NCBI RefSeq assembly: GCF_009909195.1
Contig: NZ_JAAAMU010000001.1
Span: forward strand, 124,001 to 188,000
DNA from: Paenibacillus sacheonensis
Lineage (GTDB): Bacteria; Bacillota; Bacilli; Paenibacillales; Paenibacillaceae
Direction of reading: 5' to 3'
DNA length: 64,000 nt
Shown: piece after piece, positions 1-8,741 of the stretch
Position numbering within the stretch: position 1 is the stretch's first letter
Layout: each line of letters begins with the position of its first letter
The notes under the pieces: generated by a model
Seen by the model: the letters and a program-made list of their open reading frames with translations, nothing else
The model's database searches: none
Told to the model about the DNA's origin: nothing
Translations under genes and position numbers: made by a program

Positions 1-1
1 G

Positions 2-1630
2 GAGTGCCACGGCATGCGGTTTAAGGCCGAGCGGCTGCTCGTTGCGCTGGGCGGCAAGACGATTCACGATATCGTGTCCATGCCCCTGGATGAGTTGAAA
101 AGCTTCCTGCTTGCCCTCGAGTTTCCGCCGCGCAAGCTTCAGGTCGGCACGCAAATCATGAACGAGCTGATCGGGCGGATCGATCTGCTGCTCGAGATCG
201 GGCTCGGCTATTTGAATCTCGACCGCCGATCGGACACGCTCTCGGGCGGCGAATCGCAGCGCATCCGGTTATCGACGCAGATCGGCTCCGGCCTGATGGG
301 CATGCTCTACGTGCTGGACGAGCCGAGCATCGGGCTTCATCCGCGCGACAGCCAGAAGATGATCGATACGCTCAAAAAGCTTCGCGACTCGGGCAATACG
401 GTCATCGTAGTCGAGCATGACGTCGAGACGATGCTTGCGGCGGATCATGTCATCGAGATCGGACCCGGGCCGGGCCAGCATGGCGGATGCGTCGTCGCGG
501 AGGGGACGATAGCGGAAGTCATGGCGAACCCTGCTTCCCTGACAGGGCAGTTTCTGAGCGGCGTACGGAGCATCGCTATGCCGGCGGCGCGCAGGCAGGC
601 CGGCGATAAAGTGCTGCGGATCGTCGGAGCGAGAGAGAATACGCTGAAGGAGGTCACCGTCGACATCCCCCTTGGCGTCATGACCTGCGTGACCGGCGTA
701 TCGGGCTCGGGCAAGAGCAGCTTGATCAACGACGTGCTGTATAAAGCGCTGCATAAGCATTTCCAGGATGCGCGCATTATCCCGGGGCTTCATGATCGGA
801 TCGAAGGCTTGGAGCAGATCAGCGGCGTCATTAACATCGACCAATCGCCGATCGGCCGGATGCCGACATCGAGCCCGGCGACCTACGTCGGCTTGTTCGA
901 CCGCATTCGCAAGCTGTTCGCGGGGCAGGAGCTGTCGGTCGCGAGAGGGTATACGGAGACGCATTTCAGCTTCAATACGAAGGGCGGCAGATGCGAGGAG
1001 TGCAAGGGCCATGGCACGATTACGTCGCAGCTGCTCTTCATGGCCGACGTCGAATCGGTCTGCCCTTCCTGCAAGGGCGCGCGTTTTACGAGCGAGCTGC
1101 TCGATGTCACGTACAACGGCAAGACGATCGCGGACGTGCTGGAGATGTCGATCGAGGATGCGGAGCCGTTCTTCCAGGGCGAGAAGTACGTCGCGCATAA
1201 GCTGAAGGTGCTGAATGAACTCGGCGTCGGCTACTTGCGCCTCGGCCATTCCGCGACGGTGCTCTCCGGCGGCGAAGCGCAGCGCATCAAGCTGGCGGCG
1301 GAGCTCGGCAAGATGAAGCGGGGCGCGCATTACTTGTACATCTTCGACGAGCCGACGACCGGCTTGCATTTGGCCGATATCCAGAAACTGCTCGACTGCA
1401 TGAACCGTCTGCTGGAAGCGGGGCATACCGTGCTTGTCATCGAGCATCATTTGGACGTCATCAAGACCGCCGACCACGTGATCGACATGGGACCGGAAGC
1501 CGGGCGAGGCGGCGGTTACGTCGTCGCGGCGGGCACGCCGGAGCAAGTCGCGTTAACCCCCGAATCCCACACCGGACGGTGCTTGCGGGAGATGGCGGCT
1601 TTTACCGGCAGTGACGGCGTTCCCGTATAA
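2..1630 (+). CDS. uvrA: UvrA-like excinuclease ABC subunit A, 5'-truncated by the window edge
   Basis: The reading frame is open to the left edge, and the first residues (ECHG followed by MRFK) are the end of the first CxxC zinc motif, so the ATG at 14 is internal. About 540 residues remain. They show the ABC signature [12 protein letters not shown] with Walker [13 protein letters not shown], a second Walker A (GVSGSGKSS), a second zinc module (CEECKGHG...CPSCKGAR), the second signature [11 protein letters not shown] and Walker [12 protein letters not shown]. UvrA is the damage-sensing ATPase of nucleotide excision repair in the cytoplasm. The wording between the last zinc cysteines differs from housekeeping UvrA, so this may be the shorter UvrA2/DrrC-like class linked to drug resistance. 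Without the N-terminal half I cannot decide. Confidence in the family is very high. Confidence 0.93.
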   Translation, partial: ECHGMRFKAERLLVALGGKTIHDIVSMPLDELKSFLLALEFPPRKLQVGTQIMNELIGRIDLLLEIGLGYLNLDRRSDTLSGGESQRIRLSTQIGSGLMGMLYVLDEPSIGLHPRDSQKMIDTLKKLRDSGNTVIVVEHDVETMLAADHVIEIGPGPGQHGGCVVAEGTIAEVMANPASLTGQFLSGVRSIAMPAARRQAGDKVLRIVGARENTLKEVTVDIPLGVMTCVTGVSGSGKSSLINDVLYKALHKHFQDARIIPGLHDRIEGLEQISGVINIDQSPIGRMPTSSPATYVGLFDRIRKLFAGQELSVARGYTETHFSFNTKGGRCEECKGHGTITSQLLFMADVESVCPSCKGARFTSELLDVTYNGKTIADVLEMSIEDAEPFFQGEKYVAHKLKVLNELGVGYLRLGHSATVLSGGEAQRIKLAAELGKMKRGAHYLYIFDEPTTGLHLADIQKLLDCMNRLLEAGHTVLVIEHHLDVIKTADHVIDMGPEAGRGGGYVVAAGTPEQVALTPESHTGRCLREMAAFTGSDGVPV

Positions 1631-1662
1631 CGGCAGCCTGCGCCGAGACGAGAGCCGCACGA

Positions 1663-1707
1663 GAACCTTTGGAACCGCGGCACTGGCGGAACCGAAGGTT
1701 CCTCTTG
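1663..1707 (+). terminator. Imperfect hairpin after uvrA
   Basis: Arms 1663-1678 and 1686-1701 pair over 16 positions with one wobble and two mismatches. The following bases are only moderately T-rich, so this is a weak intrinsic terminator candidate between uvrA and the deacetylase gene. Confidence 0.45.
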
Positions 1708-1761
1708 CCGGTTGAGAGATAACCGATTGCGAGAACGTTCATTCACGGAGGAGAGATTAGC

Positions 1762-2379
1762 ATGTCCGAGACGATTCATTCCGTCCAAACTTCAAGCAAA
1801 GCGATCGCCATTACGTTCGACGACGGTCCGAACACGTTATACACGCGCCAAACCGCGGACTTGTTCAATGCGGTTTCAGGCAAAGCGACCTTTTTCATCG
1901 TCGGGGAGAAGATTGAATCCCATGCGGACTTTATCCGGGAAATTCATGACGAAGGCCACGAAATCGGTAATCATACGTTCTCCCATCCCTTCTTGACCCA
2001 AATCAGCGAGGAGGAAGCGTTCGAGGAAATCGACCGGACGGACAAGCTCATCGAGCAGGTCATCGGCCGGCGTACAGCCGTATTCCGCGCGCCGTATCTG
2101 GACAGCAACGAGGCGACGCTCGCGCTTGCCGACCGGTTCGGCTACAGCTCGATCGGCGCGCTGAACCTCGATACGCGCGACTGGGAGACGCCGGGCGTCG
2201 ACTATATCCTGGACCATACATGGGACCATATCCGGGATGGCGCAATATTGTTGTTCCATGACGGAGCGGGCGACCGCTCCCAAACGATGGAGGCGATCCG
2301 CATCCTGCTGGACAAGCTGACCTCGCAAGGCTACGAGCTCGTAACGGTCAGCGAGCTGCTGTCGCGGCAGGACAACTAA
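1762..2379 (+). CDS. Polysaccharide deacetylase (NodB/CE4 family)
   Basis: A 205-residue NodB-homology protein. The five CE4 motifs are visible: ITFDDGP (metal-binding Asp pair), GNHTFSHP (two metal His), FRAPY, DTRDW and LLFHDG. The family removes N- or O-acetyl groups from chitin oligomers, peptidoglycan or xylan with a divalent metal. There is no signal peptide or membrane anchor in front of the catalytic domain, so the protein looks cytoplasmic, or exported by another route, which is unusual for peptidoglycan deacetylases. The start follows a good ribosome site (GGAGGAGA, 7 nt before ATG). It stands alone between two terminators. Substrate cannot be told. Confidence 0.93.
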   Translation: MSETIHSVQTSSKAIAITFDDGPNTLYTRQTADLFNAVSGKATFFIVGEKIESHADFIREIHDEGHEIGNHTFSHPFLTQISEEEAFEEIDRTDKLIEQVIGRRTAVFRAPYLDSNEATLALADRFGYSSIGALNLDTRDWETPGVDYILDHTWDHIRDGAILLFHDGAGDRSQTMEAIRILLDKLTSQGYELVTVSELLSRQDN

Positions 2380-2408
2380 CGGAGCATAGTCGGTACGCAA
2401 GGGGAAGC

Positions 2409-2518
2409 AATCAGACAGCAATCGGCCAACGATCAGACAGCAATCAGACAGCAGTCTGACAGTAATCTGACAGCAATCAGAAAGCAACCAGACAGTAACC
2501 GGAACGCAATTGGACATA
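2409..2518. repeat. Ten imperfect 11-bp tandem units
   Basis: The stretch reads as about ten head-to-tail copies of AATCAGACAGC with substitutions (units starting about 2409, 2420, 2432, 2442, 2453, 2464, 2475, 2486, 2497, 2508). The 11-bp period is not a multiple of three, so it is unlikely to be coding. It lies between the deacetylase stop and the shared terminator. Confidence 0.8.
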
Positions 2519-2521
2519 TAA

Positions 2522-2564
2522 AAGCCCCGGCAGCGATGAAAGATTCATCGCTGCCGGGGCTTTG
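2522..2564. terminator. Bidirectional terminator between deacetylase gene and trpB
   Basis: A perfect 20-bp stem (2522-2541 with 2545-2564) around a 3-nt loop. T-rich bases follow on both strands, so it can end transcription from both converging genes. It lies 23 nt beyond the trpB stop. Confidence 0.9.
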
Positions 2565-2586
2565 TTAATGGCAGGGAAGAGAACGA

Positions 2587-3750
2587 TTATTTATTCAGCA
2601 TGTTGTACACTTGCTCGACGTCTTTGTCGCCGCGTCCCGACAGGTTGATAATGACGATTTGATCCTTGCCCATCGTCGGAGCGAGCTTCTTGGCATAGGC
2701 GACCGCATGCGCGCTCTCGAGCGCGGGAATGATGCCCTCGGTGCGGGACAACTCCTGGAACGCGGCGAGCACTTCCTCGTTGCTGACGGTCACGTATTCG
2801 GCGCGGCCCGTTACTTTCAGGTTGCTGTGCTCGGGTCCGATGCCCGGGTAGTCCAGGCCGGCGGCGATGGAGTAGGTTTTCTTCGGATTGCCTTCCTCAT
2901 CCAGCAGCACGAGGCATTTGAAGCCGTGAATGATGCTTGGGACCCCTTCGGTCAGCGAAGGCGCTTGGTCCGGCTCCACGCCGATCAGGCGCACGGAAGG
3001 GTCGTCCAAATAATGCGCGAACGCGCCGATCGCATTGCTGCCGCCGCCGACGCAGGCGAGAACGGCATCCGGGAGACGGCCTTCTTTCTCCAGAATCTGC
3101 CGCTTCGATTCTTCGCTGACGACGGATTGGAAATGCTTGACCATCGTCGGGAACGGATGCGGGCCGACGGCGGAGCCGAGCAGGTAGAACGTATTCTTGT
3201 AGTTCTCGACCAGATCGTTCAGCGCTTCGTCGACGGCATCTTTCAAGCGGCCCTGGCCCTTTGCTACCGGCACGACCTTCGCGCCGAGCAGCTCCATCCG
3301 GAACACGTTCAGCGCTTGGCGGCGCGTATCCTCGGCACCCATGTAGATGATGCATTCCATGTCGAACATGGCGCAAGCCGTCGCGGTCGCGACCCCGTGC
3401 TGTCCGGCCCCGGTTTCCGCGATGATCCGTTTGGCGCCCATTCGCTTGGCGAGCAGGATTTGCCCGATGACGTTATTGATCTTGTGCGCGCCGGTATGGT
3501 TCAAGTCTTCGCGCTTCAGGTAGATTTTGGCGCCGCCCCACTTCGCGGTCAACTGCTGGGCAAACGTCAGCGGATTCTCGCGGCCGACGTATTCGCGCAG
3601 GTAATAACGGAACTCTTCGTTGAATTCCGGGTCGTCCTTGTATGTATGGAACTGGTCGCTTAAGTAATTCAGAACTTCCTGCAATTCAGGTGGAACGAAG
3701 CTGCCGCCGAACTCGCCGAAATAGCCGTCTGATGGTTGGTTTTGGCTCAC
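2587..3750 (-). CDS. trpB: Tryptophan synthase beta chain
   Basis: A 387-residue PLP enzyme that condenses indole with L-serine to make tryptophan, normally in an alpha2-beta2 complex with TrpA. The Schiff-base lysine is K90 in [10 protein letters not shown], and the glycine-rich phosphate loop is GGGSNAIG. Length and the N-terminal [12 protein letters not shown] match the TrpB1 class that partners TrpA. It begins with GTG, preceded by GGAGGAG at 7 nt. No other trp gene is nearby, so it is a detached copy: either the rest of the operon lies elsewhere or this is an extra indole-salvaging paralogue. An inverted repeat sits just upstream of the ribosome site. Confidence 0.97.
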   Translation of the reverse strand: MSQNQPSDGYFGEFGGSFVPPELQEVLNYLSDQFHTYKDDPEFNEEFRYYLREYVGRENPLTFAQQLTAKWGGAKIYLKREDLNHTGAHKINNVIGQILLAKRMGAKRIIAETGAGQHGVATATACAMFDMECIIYMGAEDTRRQALNVFRMELLGAKVVPVAKGQGRLKDAVDEALNDLVENYKNTFYLLGSAVGPHPFPTMVKHFQSVVSEESKRQILEKEGRLPDAVLACVGGGSNAIGAFAHYLDDPSVRLIGVEPDQAPSLTEGVPSIIHGFKCLVLLDEEGNPKKTYSIAAGLDYPGIGPEHSNLKVTGRAEYVTVSNEEVLAAFQELSRTEGIIPALESAHAVAYAKKLAPTMGKDQIVIINLSGRGDKDVEQVYNMLNK

Positions 3751-3771
3751 TTTGAATCTCCTCCATAGTGT

Positions 3772-3788
3772 GAGATAGGTTCTATCTC
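3772..3788. promoter_or_regulatory. Inverted repeat in the trpB leader
   Basis: GAGATAG, a 3-nt spacer, then CTATCTC form a perfect 7-bp inverted repeat 22 nt before the trpB start and just downstream of an AT-rich TATGAT-like -10 on the minus strand. It could be a repressor site or a short mRNA hairpin. No 18-19 nt T-box or Trp-leader features were seen. Confidence 0.4.
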
Positions 3789-3972
3789 GTTCATGTTATC
3801 ATATTTTTTGCGTTCGGTCCCGACAGCCGGTGCCAATTCCGGTTTGAAGGATTATCGGAACGCTTCTCGAAGCAGTTAATACGTGCCTATACGCTCAGGT
3901 GCGAAAGAAAAGCGGCGTCCGACCGACGGGATGAATGAAAGCTTCGTACGAACATTTGGAAGGAGACTTACG

Positions 3973-5085
3973 ATGAGTAAAGTGATCAAGCTTGGTTTAA
4001 TCGGTCTTGGAGAAGCGGCGCAGGTGATACATTTGCCCGTCCTGCAGGCGATGGGGGATATATTCGAGATCGTCGCGGTGTGCGATATCTCCCCGACCCT
4101 CGTGCAGGTCATCGGAGAACAATACCGGGTTGACGGTCGGTATACGTCCGCCGAGGATCTGCTGGATGACGAGGCGGTCGAGGCGGTGCTCGTCTTGAAC
4201 AGCGACGAGTATCATGCCGACTGTATCGTTGGCGCATTGGAGCGCGGCAAGCATGCGTTCGTGGAGAAGCCGATGTGCCTGACCAAGACCGACGCGAATC
4301 GCATCATCGCGGCGAAGAATGCTTCCGCCGGCAAGCTGATGGTCGGATATATGCGCCGTTATGCGCCTGCGTTCGTCGAAGCGGTCGAGGAAGTGAAGAA
4401 GCTCGGCCGGATCAATTACGCGCGCGTGCGCGACATTATCGGGCAGAACGGCTATTTCATTCAGCAAACCGCGAACGTCCTGCGTTTCGCCGATATTCCT
4501 GCCGAGCTGGCGGAAGACCGGCGCCTGCGCGGGCAAGCGATCGCCAAGGAAGCGCTCGGCGATAAGGCAGAGCGCTTCAACGGCACGTATCGCCTGATGG
4601 GCGGGCTCAGCAGCCATGACTTGTCCGCGATGCGCGAAATTCTGGGCATGCCTGCCCGCGTGCTGGCAGCGTCCCGCTGGAACGGCGGCCAATTCATGAG
4701 CGCCATGTTCCAATACGACGACGGTTTCCATGTGCTGTTTGAGACGGGCGTCGACCATCAAGGCCGCTTCGATGCATTCATCGAAGTCATGGGCGAGACG
4801 GGGACGGTGCGGGTCGATTACGATACGGCCTATATCCGGCATCTCCCGACGATGCTGACGGTTACCAAAACGACGGGCGATCGGCATGTCGAAACGGTTA
4901 CCCGCCCGACGTTTACGGATAGCTATACGATCGAGCTGCGGCATTTCCATGACGTGATCGTGAACGATGCCCCGATCAAGACGACGCCGGAGGACGCGGC
5001 GCAGGATCTGGAGCTGTTCGACATGCTGATCGAGGCGATGGACGAATCCGAGCAGCGCGTTTCCCGGGCGCAGACGGTTTCCTGA
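3973..5085 (+). CDS. Gfo/Idh/MocA family oxidoreductase
   Basis: A 370-residue NAD(P)-dependent dehydrogenase of the glucose-fructose oxidoreductase/inositol dehydrogenase/MocA family. The N-terminal Rossmann motif is GLIGLGEAAQ, and the conserved EKP (HAFVEKPMCLT) marks the family's substrate-binding lysine. The C-terminal alpha/beta domain starts near residue 125 and includes the GGLSSHDL segment, where the family carries its catalytic histidine. I chose ATG 3973 because AGGAGA lies 7 nt upstream; longer in-frame extensions lack a ribosome site. Substrates in this family are sugars or cyclitols. Nothing next to it (trpB, a flavoprotein) fixes the substrate. It is monocistronic in appearance. 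Confidence 0.92.
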   Translation: MSKVIKLGLIGLGEAAQVIHLPVLQAMGDIFEIVAVCDISPTLVQVIGEQYRVDGRYTSAEDLLDDEAVEAVLVLNSDEYHADCIVGALERGKHAFVEKPMCLTKTDANRIIAAKNASAGKLMVGYMRRYAPAFVEAVEEVKKLGRINYARVRDIIGQNGYFIQQTANVLRFADIPAELAEDRRLRGQAIAKEALGDKAERFNGTYRLMGGLSSHDLSAMREILGMPARVLAASRWNGGQFMSAMFQYDDGFHVLFETGVDHQGRFDAFIEVMGETGTVRVDYDTAYIRHLPTMLTVTKTTGDRHVETVTRPTFTDSYTIELRHFHDVIVNDAPIKTTPEDAAQDLELFDMLIEAMDESEQRVSRAQTVS

Positions 5086-5120
5086 TTCGAGTCCCGTCTA
5101 ATAGGGGCGGCGGGGAATGC

Positions 5121-5177
5121 GATTTTCAAAACATACCGTTATGAAAAGTTGTGGAATAGATTTTCAATCGGTATGAT
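5121..5177 (+). promoter_or_regulatory. SigA-type promoter flanked by direct and inverted repeats
   Basis: TTGTGG (5149-5154), a 17-bp spacer and TATGAT (5172-5177) make a good vegetative promoter for the flavoprotein gene. GATTTTCAA occurs at 5121 and again at 5159, and CATACCG (5132) is mirrored by CGGTATG (5169), overlapping the -10. The arrangement suggests a repressor whose sites bracket the promoter. Confidence 0.6.
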
Positions 5178-5263
5178 AGAGTAGGAACGGGACTTCCAAA
5201 TGTTTGAAGCATGGACGGTCGGCGGGTCCGTTACTTACGAATCTCATTCTAGGAGGTAAAGGC

Positions 5264-5827
5264 ATGGCAGAAATTGCGATTATCGGAGCAGGACCGGCCG
5301 GCGGAAGCGCCGCCTTGTTTGCGGCGAAGGCAGGCAAGCAGACGCTGTTGATCGACAGCGATCAGAGCATTACGAAGAAGGCGTGGATCGAGAACCATTA
5401 CGGCGTATCCGAGATCAAAGGTCCGGATCTGGTGGAGATCGGCATTCAGCAGGCGAAGAAATTCGGCGCCGAATACGTGCAGGCCAAGGTGACGGAAATC
5501 GCCAAGACGGATGACGGCTTCAACATCGTCACGGAATCGGGCGAAACGCACCAAGCCAAGGTCGTTATCGTAGCCTCCGGCTTGTTCCTGGAGTTCGCCG
5601 AGAAATCCGGCCTGCAGACGAAGCCGGGCACCGAGCCGCGGATCAAAACGATTCTCGATGCGGACGCGGACGGCCGCACCAACGTCGAAGGCATCTGGGC
5701 CGCCGGTACTTGCGCCGGTGTCAGCGTGCATACGATCGTGACGGCAGGCGACGGCGCGAAAGTCGCAATCAACGTCATCAGCGAGCTGAACGGCGCGCGT
5801 TATGTCGACCATGACCTTTTGAAATAG
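5264..5827 (+). CDS. Short thioredoxin-reductase-like FAD protein
   Basis: A 187-residue flavoprotein. GAGPAGGSAALFAAKAG near the N-terminus is the FAD dinucleotide fold, and the C-terminal GIWAAGTCAGVSVHTIVTAGDG is the second FAD motif of thioredoxin reductases. Normal TrxB has about 315 residues with an inserted NADPH domain holding the CxxC centre. Here that domain is absent and there is no CxxC, so the protein cannot reduce thioredoxin by the usual route. Known short relatives occur in Firmicutes and are poorly characterised; an external electron donor or a flavin-carrier role is an inference. Start chosen at ATG 5264 behind AGGAGGTAAAGGC. It is flanked by its own promoter and terminator. 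Confidence 0.85.
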   Translation: MAEIAIIGAGPAGGSAALFAAKAGKQTLLIDSDQSITKKAWIENHYGVSEIKGPDLVEIGIQQAKKFGAEYVQAKVTEIAKTDDGFNIVTESGETHQAKVVIVASGLFLEFAEKSGLQTKPGTEPRIKTILDADADGRTNVEGIWAAGTCAGVSVHTIVTAGDGAKVAINVISELNGARYVDHDLLK

Positions 5828-5839
5828 GCCTCTTTCCGA

Positions 5840-5899
5840 CTCTCGCTCTTCTAACGGCGCAGTTGACTGCATAGCCGTGGAAGAGCGGGAGTTTTTTTT
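5840..5899 (+). terminator. Intrinsic terminator after the flavoprotein gene
   Basis: CTCTCGCTCTTC (5840-5851) pairs with GAAGAGCGGGAG (5880-5891), with a second internal stem ACGGC/GCCGT, and is followed by eight T residues. Confidence 0.92.
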
Positions 5900-6003
5900 G
5901 CATGCGTGCAGGAGTTGTCGAACCGAGATGGAAAGTGTTTACTGAAAGCGCATTCTTATGGGAGATAGGTATCGCATCAACTCAAAAAAGCGGAGGGTGA
6001 AGC

Positions 6004-6810
6004 ATGCAATTAAGCCAATCACAAATCGATTTTTTCGAAACGTTCGGATTTCTCAAATTTCCGCAGCTGATGGCGGACCGCCTGGACTGGATCGTCGATG
6101 AATTTACGAAGACGTTTCCGGAGGAGAACAAGCATGACGGCTCGAAGCGGACGTGCATCGTACCGTTCATCGACCAGCGCATGTCCGTGCTGCTCGACGA
6201 TCCTCGCATTCTAGCGATCGGCCGGACGTTGCTGGGCGAGGATTTCAATTACATGGGCAGCGACGGCAACTATTACACCGGCGATACGGGCTGGCATCGA
6301 GACGGTTATCATGAGAAATACAGGCATATCAAGATCGCCTTCTACCTTGACGAACTGGACGGAAACAGCGGCGCGCTGCGCGTCATTCCGGGAAGTCACC
6401 GGCTGCATGACAAATACGGCGACGATCTGACGTTCCGAATGAGAGATCCGCTCCAGACATGGAACGTTGCGGGAGCCGACGTGCCCGCTCAAGTGCTGGA
6501 CGTGACCCCGGGCGATATTCTGGTGTTCGACCATAACACGTTCCATTCTTCGTGGAACGGCAATACGAGCCGCAGAATGTTCACGATCAACATGTGCCAG
6601 CGTTATGCGCAGGAAGACATTCAAGAGCTGCGGGACTATATCGCCGGAGCCGCGAGATTCTGGATCGACCGTGCGTTCTCCGAGACGATGATGAACACGG
6701 CCTCGCCGGAGCGATTGGTGCATTTGGAGCAGGTCATGGCCAATGACGATCATTTGGCTGCGCTGAGCGCCAAGGCGCGCCAGGAGATGGCGGAGCCGTC
6801 GCGGGGTTGA
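6004..6810 (+). CDS. Phytanoyl-CoA dioxygenase (PhyH) family protein
   Basis: A 268-residue Fe(II)/2-oxoglutarate-dependent oxygenase. The 2-His-1-carboxylate metal triad is H98 and D100 in WHRDGYH and H181 in HNTFHSSW. The arginine in SRRMFTIN is placed to bind 2-oxoglutarate. The family hydroxylates unactivated carbons of lipids and small metabolites; substrate unknown. The start has GGAGGG 7 nt upstream. A partial match to the CcpA cre consensus (TGAAAGCGCATTCT, 5943-5956) lies about 50 nt ahead, so carbon repression is possible but weakly supported. It is followed on the same strand by an amidohydrolase gene, which may be co-transcribed. A second PhyH protein occurs at 55799. Confidence 0.9.
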   Translation: MQLSQSQIDFFETFGFLKFPQLMADRLDWIVDEFTKTFPEENKHDGSKRTCIVPFIDQRMSVLLDDPRILAIGRTLLGEDFNYMGSDGNYYTGDTGWHRDGYHEKYRHIKIAFYLDELDGNSGALRVIPGSHRLHDKYGDDLTFRMRDPLQTWNVAGADVPAQVLDVTPGDILVFDHNTFHSSWNGNTSRRMFTINMCQRYAQEDIQELRDYIAGAARFWIDRAFSETMMNTASPERLVHLEQVMANDDHLAALSAKARQEMAEPSRG

Positions 6811-6966
6811 TCGCTGCGGCTGCAGCGATAGTCGCAGAGGCAGGGTTCGGTACTCGTAATGGCAGCGTGCGGCCAAAGTACCCCTGTCGGCCAGTCGGCC
6901 AGCAGGGGATTTTCGTGTAAGGTACGGCGACGCATCATAAATGACAGCGACAAGGAGAAATGCGGC

Positions 6967-7797
6967 ATGCGCATCGACGCCCATCAGCATTACTGGAGCA
7001 TCGCTCGGACGGATTACGGCTGGTTGACGCCGGAGACGGGCGTTCTCTATCGGGACTATCAGCCGGATGAGCTGAAGCCGCTGCTAGAGGAGCACGGCTT
7101 GGACGCTTCGATCGTCGTACAGGCAGCGCCGACGACGGAGGAAACCGAATATATGTTGTCATTGGCAGATCGGGAACCCGCGATAGCCGGCGTCGTCGGC
7201 TGGCTGGATTTCGAAGGCGACTCGTTCGATCGCGATTACAGGCGGTTTCGCGCCAACCCGAAATTCGTCGGCGTTCGGCCGATGATTCAGGATTTGCCCT
7301 CGGAGTGGCTGCTGCGCGAGCGCGTCGTCGAACGCTTCAGGCTGCTCGCCGCCGAGCGGTTCCCGGTAGATTTGCAAGCCAATCCGCGGCATCTGCCATT
7401 CATCGCCGACCTGCTGCAGCAGGTTCCGGACCTGCAGGCCGTGATCGATCATCTTGCTAAACCGATGATGGACCGGGGGGAACTGGAGCCGTGGGCATCG
7501 CAGATGTCCGCCATCGCGAACTATCCCGGCGTCATGTGCAAGCTGTCGGGCATGGTCCCGGACAAACATGATCCCGCTTGGTCGGAAGCGGTTATTCGGC
7601 CGTTCGCGGCGCATGCGATTCGCGTCTTCGGTCCGAAGCGGGTCATGTTCGGCAGCGATTGGCCTGTCTGCCTGAATGCCGCGACCTATGCGCAGGTACG
7701 GGAGTTGGCTTCGTCCTTGCTGGGAGAGGGGCTGACGGAGGAAGCGAAGCAGGATGTCTATGGAGGCAATGCCGCGCGATTCTATCGACTCGGTTAA
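6967..7797 (+). CDS. Amidohydrolase-2 family protein, L-fuconolactonase-like
   Basis: A 276-residue TIM-barrel hydrolase. The N-terminal RIDAHQHYW is the metal-ligand HxH strand typical of the COG3618 group (L-fuconolactone, L-rhamnono-lactone and dicarboxylate-lactone hydrolases). HLAKP holds the central His, and RVMFGSDWPVCL holds the catalytic Asp. These enzymes open sugar lactones in the cytoplasm. ATG 6967 was chosen because AAGGAG lies 9 nt before it and the HxH strand must be at the very N-terminus. The neighbour upstream is a PhyH dioxygenase, so a small oxidation-then-hydrolysis pathway is possible, but I cannot name the substrate. Confidence 0.9.
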   Translation: MRIDAHQHYWSIARTDYGWLTPETGVLYRDYQPDELKPLLEEHGLDASIVVQAAPTTEETEYMLSLADREPAIAGVVGWLDFEGDSFDRDYRRFRANPKFVGVRPMIQDLPSEWLLRERVVERFRLLAAERFPVDLQANPRHLPFIADLLQQVPDLQAVIDHLAKPMMDRGELEPWASQMSAIANYPGVMCKLSGMVPDKHDPAWSEAVIRPFAAHAIRVFGPKRVMFGSDWPVCLNAATYAQVRELASSLLGEGLTEEAKQDVYGGNAARFYRLG

Positions 7798-7921
7798 CGA
7801 ATGGACAGGGCGTCATCGCAGCAAAAAACAGGCCCTGCCGCATCCTTCGCAGAGCTCGGCCGGCCGGTTTTGGGGCAGGTCGCACGTTTGGAGAGCGGCA
7901 GTCGCCCGATACGGCTGCTCG

Positions 7922-8143
7922 TCAACGCGCTCTCTTGCGCGGCCTGTTCTTGGCGCCTCGTCTTACGCTGGCAACATCTGCCCCTTCGGCAGCAGCGCCT
8001 CCGGCGGGCGTATTGGTCTCCGCATTGTTTTCAGCGACGCTCTTGCTCGTATCCCTTCCGACGATGGGAAGGATATCCGCGTTGCCGAACAGAATCGTCC
8101 CGTTGTTGGTAACGATGATCGCGGTATGAATCCAGCAGGCCAT
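7922..8143 (-). CDS. GerPA/GerPF-like spore germination protein (probable)
   Basis: A short protein (about 73 residues from ATG 8143; 84 if ATG 8176 is used). The core VTNNGTILFGNADILPIVG, then SKS and NTP, follows the GerPF/GerPA pattern of a Gly-aromatic FGD-like turn, a Pro-containing strand, SKS and NTG. GerP proteins sit in the inner spore coat and let germinants pass. GAAGAAGGA lies upstream of ATG 8143. A CATAnnnTA sporulation box (8202-8210) precedes it on the same strand, which fits mother-cell expression. The C-terminal tail is rich in Arg/Lys, which is atypical. No other gerP gene is nearby. Identification rests on motif resemblance only. Confidence 0.55.
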   Translation of the reverse strand: MACWIHTAIIVTNNGTILFGNADILPIVGRDTSKSVAENNAETNTPAGGAAAEGADVASVRRGAKNRPRKRAR

Positions 8144-8201
8144 TATGGCATCAGCATCCTTCTTCCAAGTAGTCATAGGCGTACAGCGCAGTTTGCTAGT
8201 C

Positions 8202-8210
8202 TAACATATG
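8202..8210 (-). promoter_or_regulatory. CATAnnnTA sporulation-type -10 box
   Basis: On the minus strand CATATGTTA matches the -10 used by SigE/SigK. A clear AC -35 was not seen at the right distance, so support is moderate. It would serve the GerPF-like gene. Confidence 0.4.
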
Positions 8211-8302
8211 ACGGGAAGCCGCTGCCCGAATTGGCGACTGTCCGGCGTTCAAGGAACATATTTATGCCCGCCTTCGTCATGAGGGACAGAGGAGGGAGCT
8301 CC

Positions 8303-8737
8303 ATGAAAATCGAGAGGTACGTGAGTCGTAAAACGATGCTCGCCCTGGTAATCGGTGCACTGTGCGTTTGGGTGCTCTCTGCTTGCGGCACGGCGAATAC
8401 CCGCATTCCCGTGCCGGCGAACGGCATGGCGACGCATAACCCGACCGCGGAGGAAATGCTGCGGGCGGACCCGGATGCGGATTTCTTCCAGTGGGACGAT
8501 GTGATTTATACGAATGGGTCATCGATCGACTGGGTTCAGGATGAAACCGTGAAGGCGGAAGCGAAGGTCGGTACGATCGGAAAGAAGTACGAAGCGGGCG
8601 CGGCGTTCGAGAACGGCATGGCGACGAAGCTGCCGGCGGGAGCCGAAATCTACGGGGCGTCAAAGCATGGCGCGTCGATTCTCATCGTCAAATGGGAAGG
8701 ACACGAGGTCCGTTATCTTGCGATGCTGGAGGGATAA
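8303..8737 (+). CDS. Small lipoprotein of unknown function
   Basis: A 144-residue protein with a basic N-terminus, a hydrophobic core (residues 12-26) and the lipobox LSAC, so it should be lipidated on Cys and held on the outer face of the membrane. The mature part begins with a spacer containing NPTAEEML, then DADFFQWDDVIYTN and a repeated pattern of short beta strands ending in ILIVKWEGHEVRYLAMLEG. I recognise no enzyme motif; similar small lipoproteins in Bacillales are unassigned. The ribosome site GGAGGGAG lies 7 nt before ATG. The next gene begins 4 nt after the stop, so the two are almost certainly co-translated. Confidence 0.85.
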   Translation: MKIERYVSRKTMLALVIGALCVWVLSACGTANTRIPVPANGMATHNPTAEEMLRADPDADFFQWDDVIYTNGSSIDWVQDETVKAEAKVGTIGKKYEAGAAFENGMATKLPAGAEIYGASKHGASILIVKWEGHEVRYLAMLEG

Positions 8738-8741
8738 CGAT

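Noticed and set aside
3751..3972. T-box or tryptophan riboswitch before trpB
   Set aside because: Only a short inverted repeat is present; no T-box sequence, specifier stem or antiterminator could be found in the short leader.
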